Source: Patescibacteria group bacterium (lineage in GTDB: Bacteria; Patescibacteriota; Patescibacteriia; Patescibacteriales; GWC2-42-12). From it: DNA of 13,703 nt. The stretch spans positions 1 through 13,703 of the forward strand of contig JAHJXD010000049.1 in assembly GCA_018827685.1 (NCBI GenBank). The letters run 5' to 3'. Positions within the stretch are counted from its first letter, which is position 1. Every line of letters begins with the position of its first letter. Below the pieces are notes generated by a model. The model ran no database searches. It was not told where the DNA came from and worked only from the letters and a program-made list of their open reading frames with translations. A program made the position numbers and the translations under genes. Positions 13,067 to 13,703 of this stretch are shown here, piece by piece.

Positions 13067-13703
13067 ATGAAACATATTTTTAAAACTTGGCAGGACATAT
13101 GTTTATTGATTTTTTTAACTATACTTTTAATTTTCATTATAGCAATCGGATTCTATTTTTATAATAGCATTAAAACAACCAAGCTTGAATTGAAAAATGC
13201 GCCTTTCAAATTAAGCGGGCAACAATATGATGCTTGGGCCGGCGACCATTACTGGATAGGTACGGATAAAGCCCCTATAACTATTGTTGAATTCGGTGAT
13301 TTTGCCTGTCCAGCTTGCGAACAATCATTCCTCACAATCAGAGAAATAAGTTTAAAATATAAAAATGACATAAAATTTATCTGGCGGGACTACCCTGTGG
13401 TCGCTGAATATTCCGCTTTACTGGCTTTAGCCGGCCATTGCGCAGGCGAGCAAGGTTTATTTTGGCCCATGCATGATAAATTATTTCAAAATCAAGGCGT
13501 AAGTACCACTGATCAACTTACGGCCTTAGCCAATCAGGCAGGAGCCGACACTGTCAGATTTAAAGATTGTTTAATTAAACAAAAATATCTATCACAAATT
13601 CAAAAAGATCTTTCCGACGGACAAACTTTTGGCAATACTGGTACGCCAACTTGGTTTATCAATGGACATAAAGTTGCCGGCGATATACCGTATGAAACAT
13701 TTA
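13067..13703 (+). CDS. Membrane-anchored DsbA-like thiol-disulfide oxidoreductase (3' end outside the window)
   Basis: At least 212 residues are present and the frame is still open at the right edge. A short cytoplasmic start is followed by a membrane helix at about 12-32 and an extracytoplasmic thioredoxin-fold domain of the DsbA/Thioredoxin_4 type. FGDFACPACEQSF holds the redox pair C81 and C84. TGTPTWFING holds the cis-proline P194 that faces the active site. An inserted helical region lies between them. Such proteins put or shuffle disulfides in exported proteins. C124 and C168 are extra cysteines. A possible substrate nearby is the six-cysteine membrane protein at 7676-8167, but this is only suggestive. 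No reoxidising partner (VKOR or DsbB) is visible in the window. Confidence 0.92.
   Translation, partial: MKHIFKTWQDICLLIFLTILLIFIIAIGFYFYNSIKTTKLELKNAPFKLSGQQYDAWAGDHYWIGTDKAPITIVEFGDFACPACEQSFLTIREISLKYKNDIKFIWRDYPVVAEYSALLALAGHCAGEQGLFWPMHDKLFQNQGVSTTDQLTALANQAGADTVRFKDCLIKQKYLSQIQKDLSDGQTFGNTGTPTWFINGHKVAGDIPYETF

Overview
The window looks like chromosome of a Patescibacteria / Candidate Phyla Radiation bacterium, probably parcubacterial. This is inferred from several things read together. The DNA is AT-rich and the genes are compact and tightly packed. Start codons have no Shine-Dalgarno motif. TGA is used as a normal stop (for example at 12156-12158 and 11687-11689), so this is not a code-25 lineage. 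RRRTTAC heptamer repeats and G-run/P-rich intragenic repeats also occur, and I associate both with such genomes from memory, not from a search.

Left region (1-2349): a cluster of GC-rich hairpins (16-149) is followed by a probable 2.0-kb element (275-2284). Its two ends are inverted copies of one sequence; the outermost 33 bp are identical and the similarity runs for about 190-225 bp. It carries one large serine recombinase gene on the plus strand. The right end abuts the 3' end of a minus-strand tRNA-Asn(GUU) gene. The recombinase reading frame runs through the element end into the tRNA gene and stops in the complement of the anticodon loop. The recombinase has an extended -10 promoter and a leader with two crossing stem pairings.

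Repeat and information-processing block (2365-6336): a 24-unit, 7-bp satellite ends inside the stop codon of rpoD. Upstream on the minus strand come dnaG and an unknown 139-aa gene, together forming a reduced macromolecular-synthesis operon behind one good promoter (6308-6336).

Second minus-strand operon (6421-8359): a promoter, a 5' leader containing a 91-bp hairpin element, a six-cysteine membrane protein, rsmA/ksgA with an in-frame repeat insertion, a small one-helix membrane protein and an intrinsic terminator. A plus-strand exported protein with two copies of a repeat module (8447-9202) converges on leuS and overlaps it by 11 nt.

Third minus-strand operon (9192-12916): pyruvoyl-dependent arginine decarboxylase, a stand-alone LigD-type 3'-phosphoesterase and leuS. 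Upstream lie a 45-aa basic ORF and, divergently, a DsbA-like thiol oxidoreductase that runs off the right edge and appears to be transcribed leaderless.

The housekeeping genes are ordinary. The unusual content is the recombinase element joined to tRNA-Asn, and one heptamer repeat family that recurs between genes, inside leuS in frame, and in the arginine decarboxylase leader.
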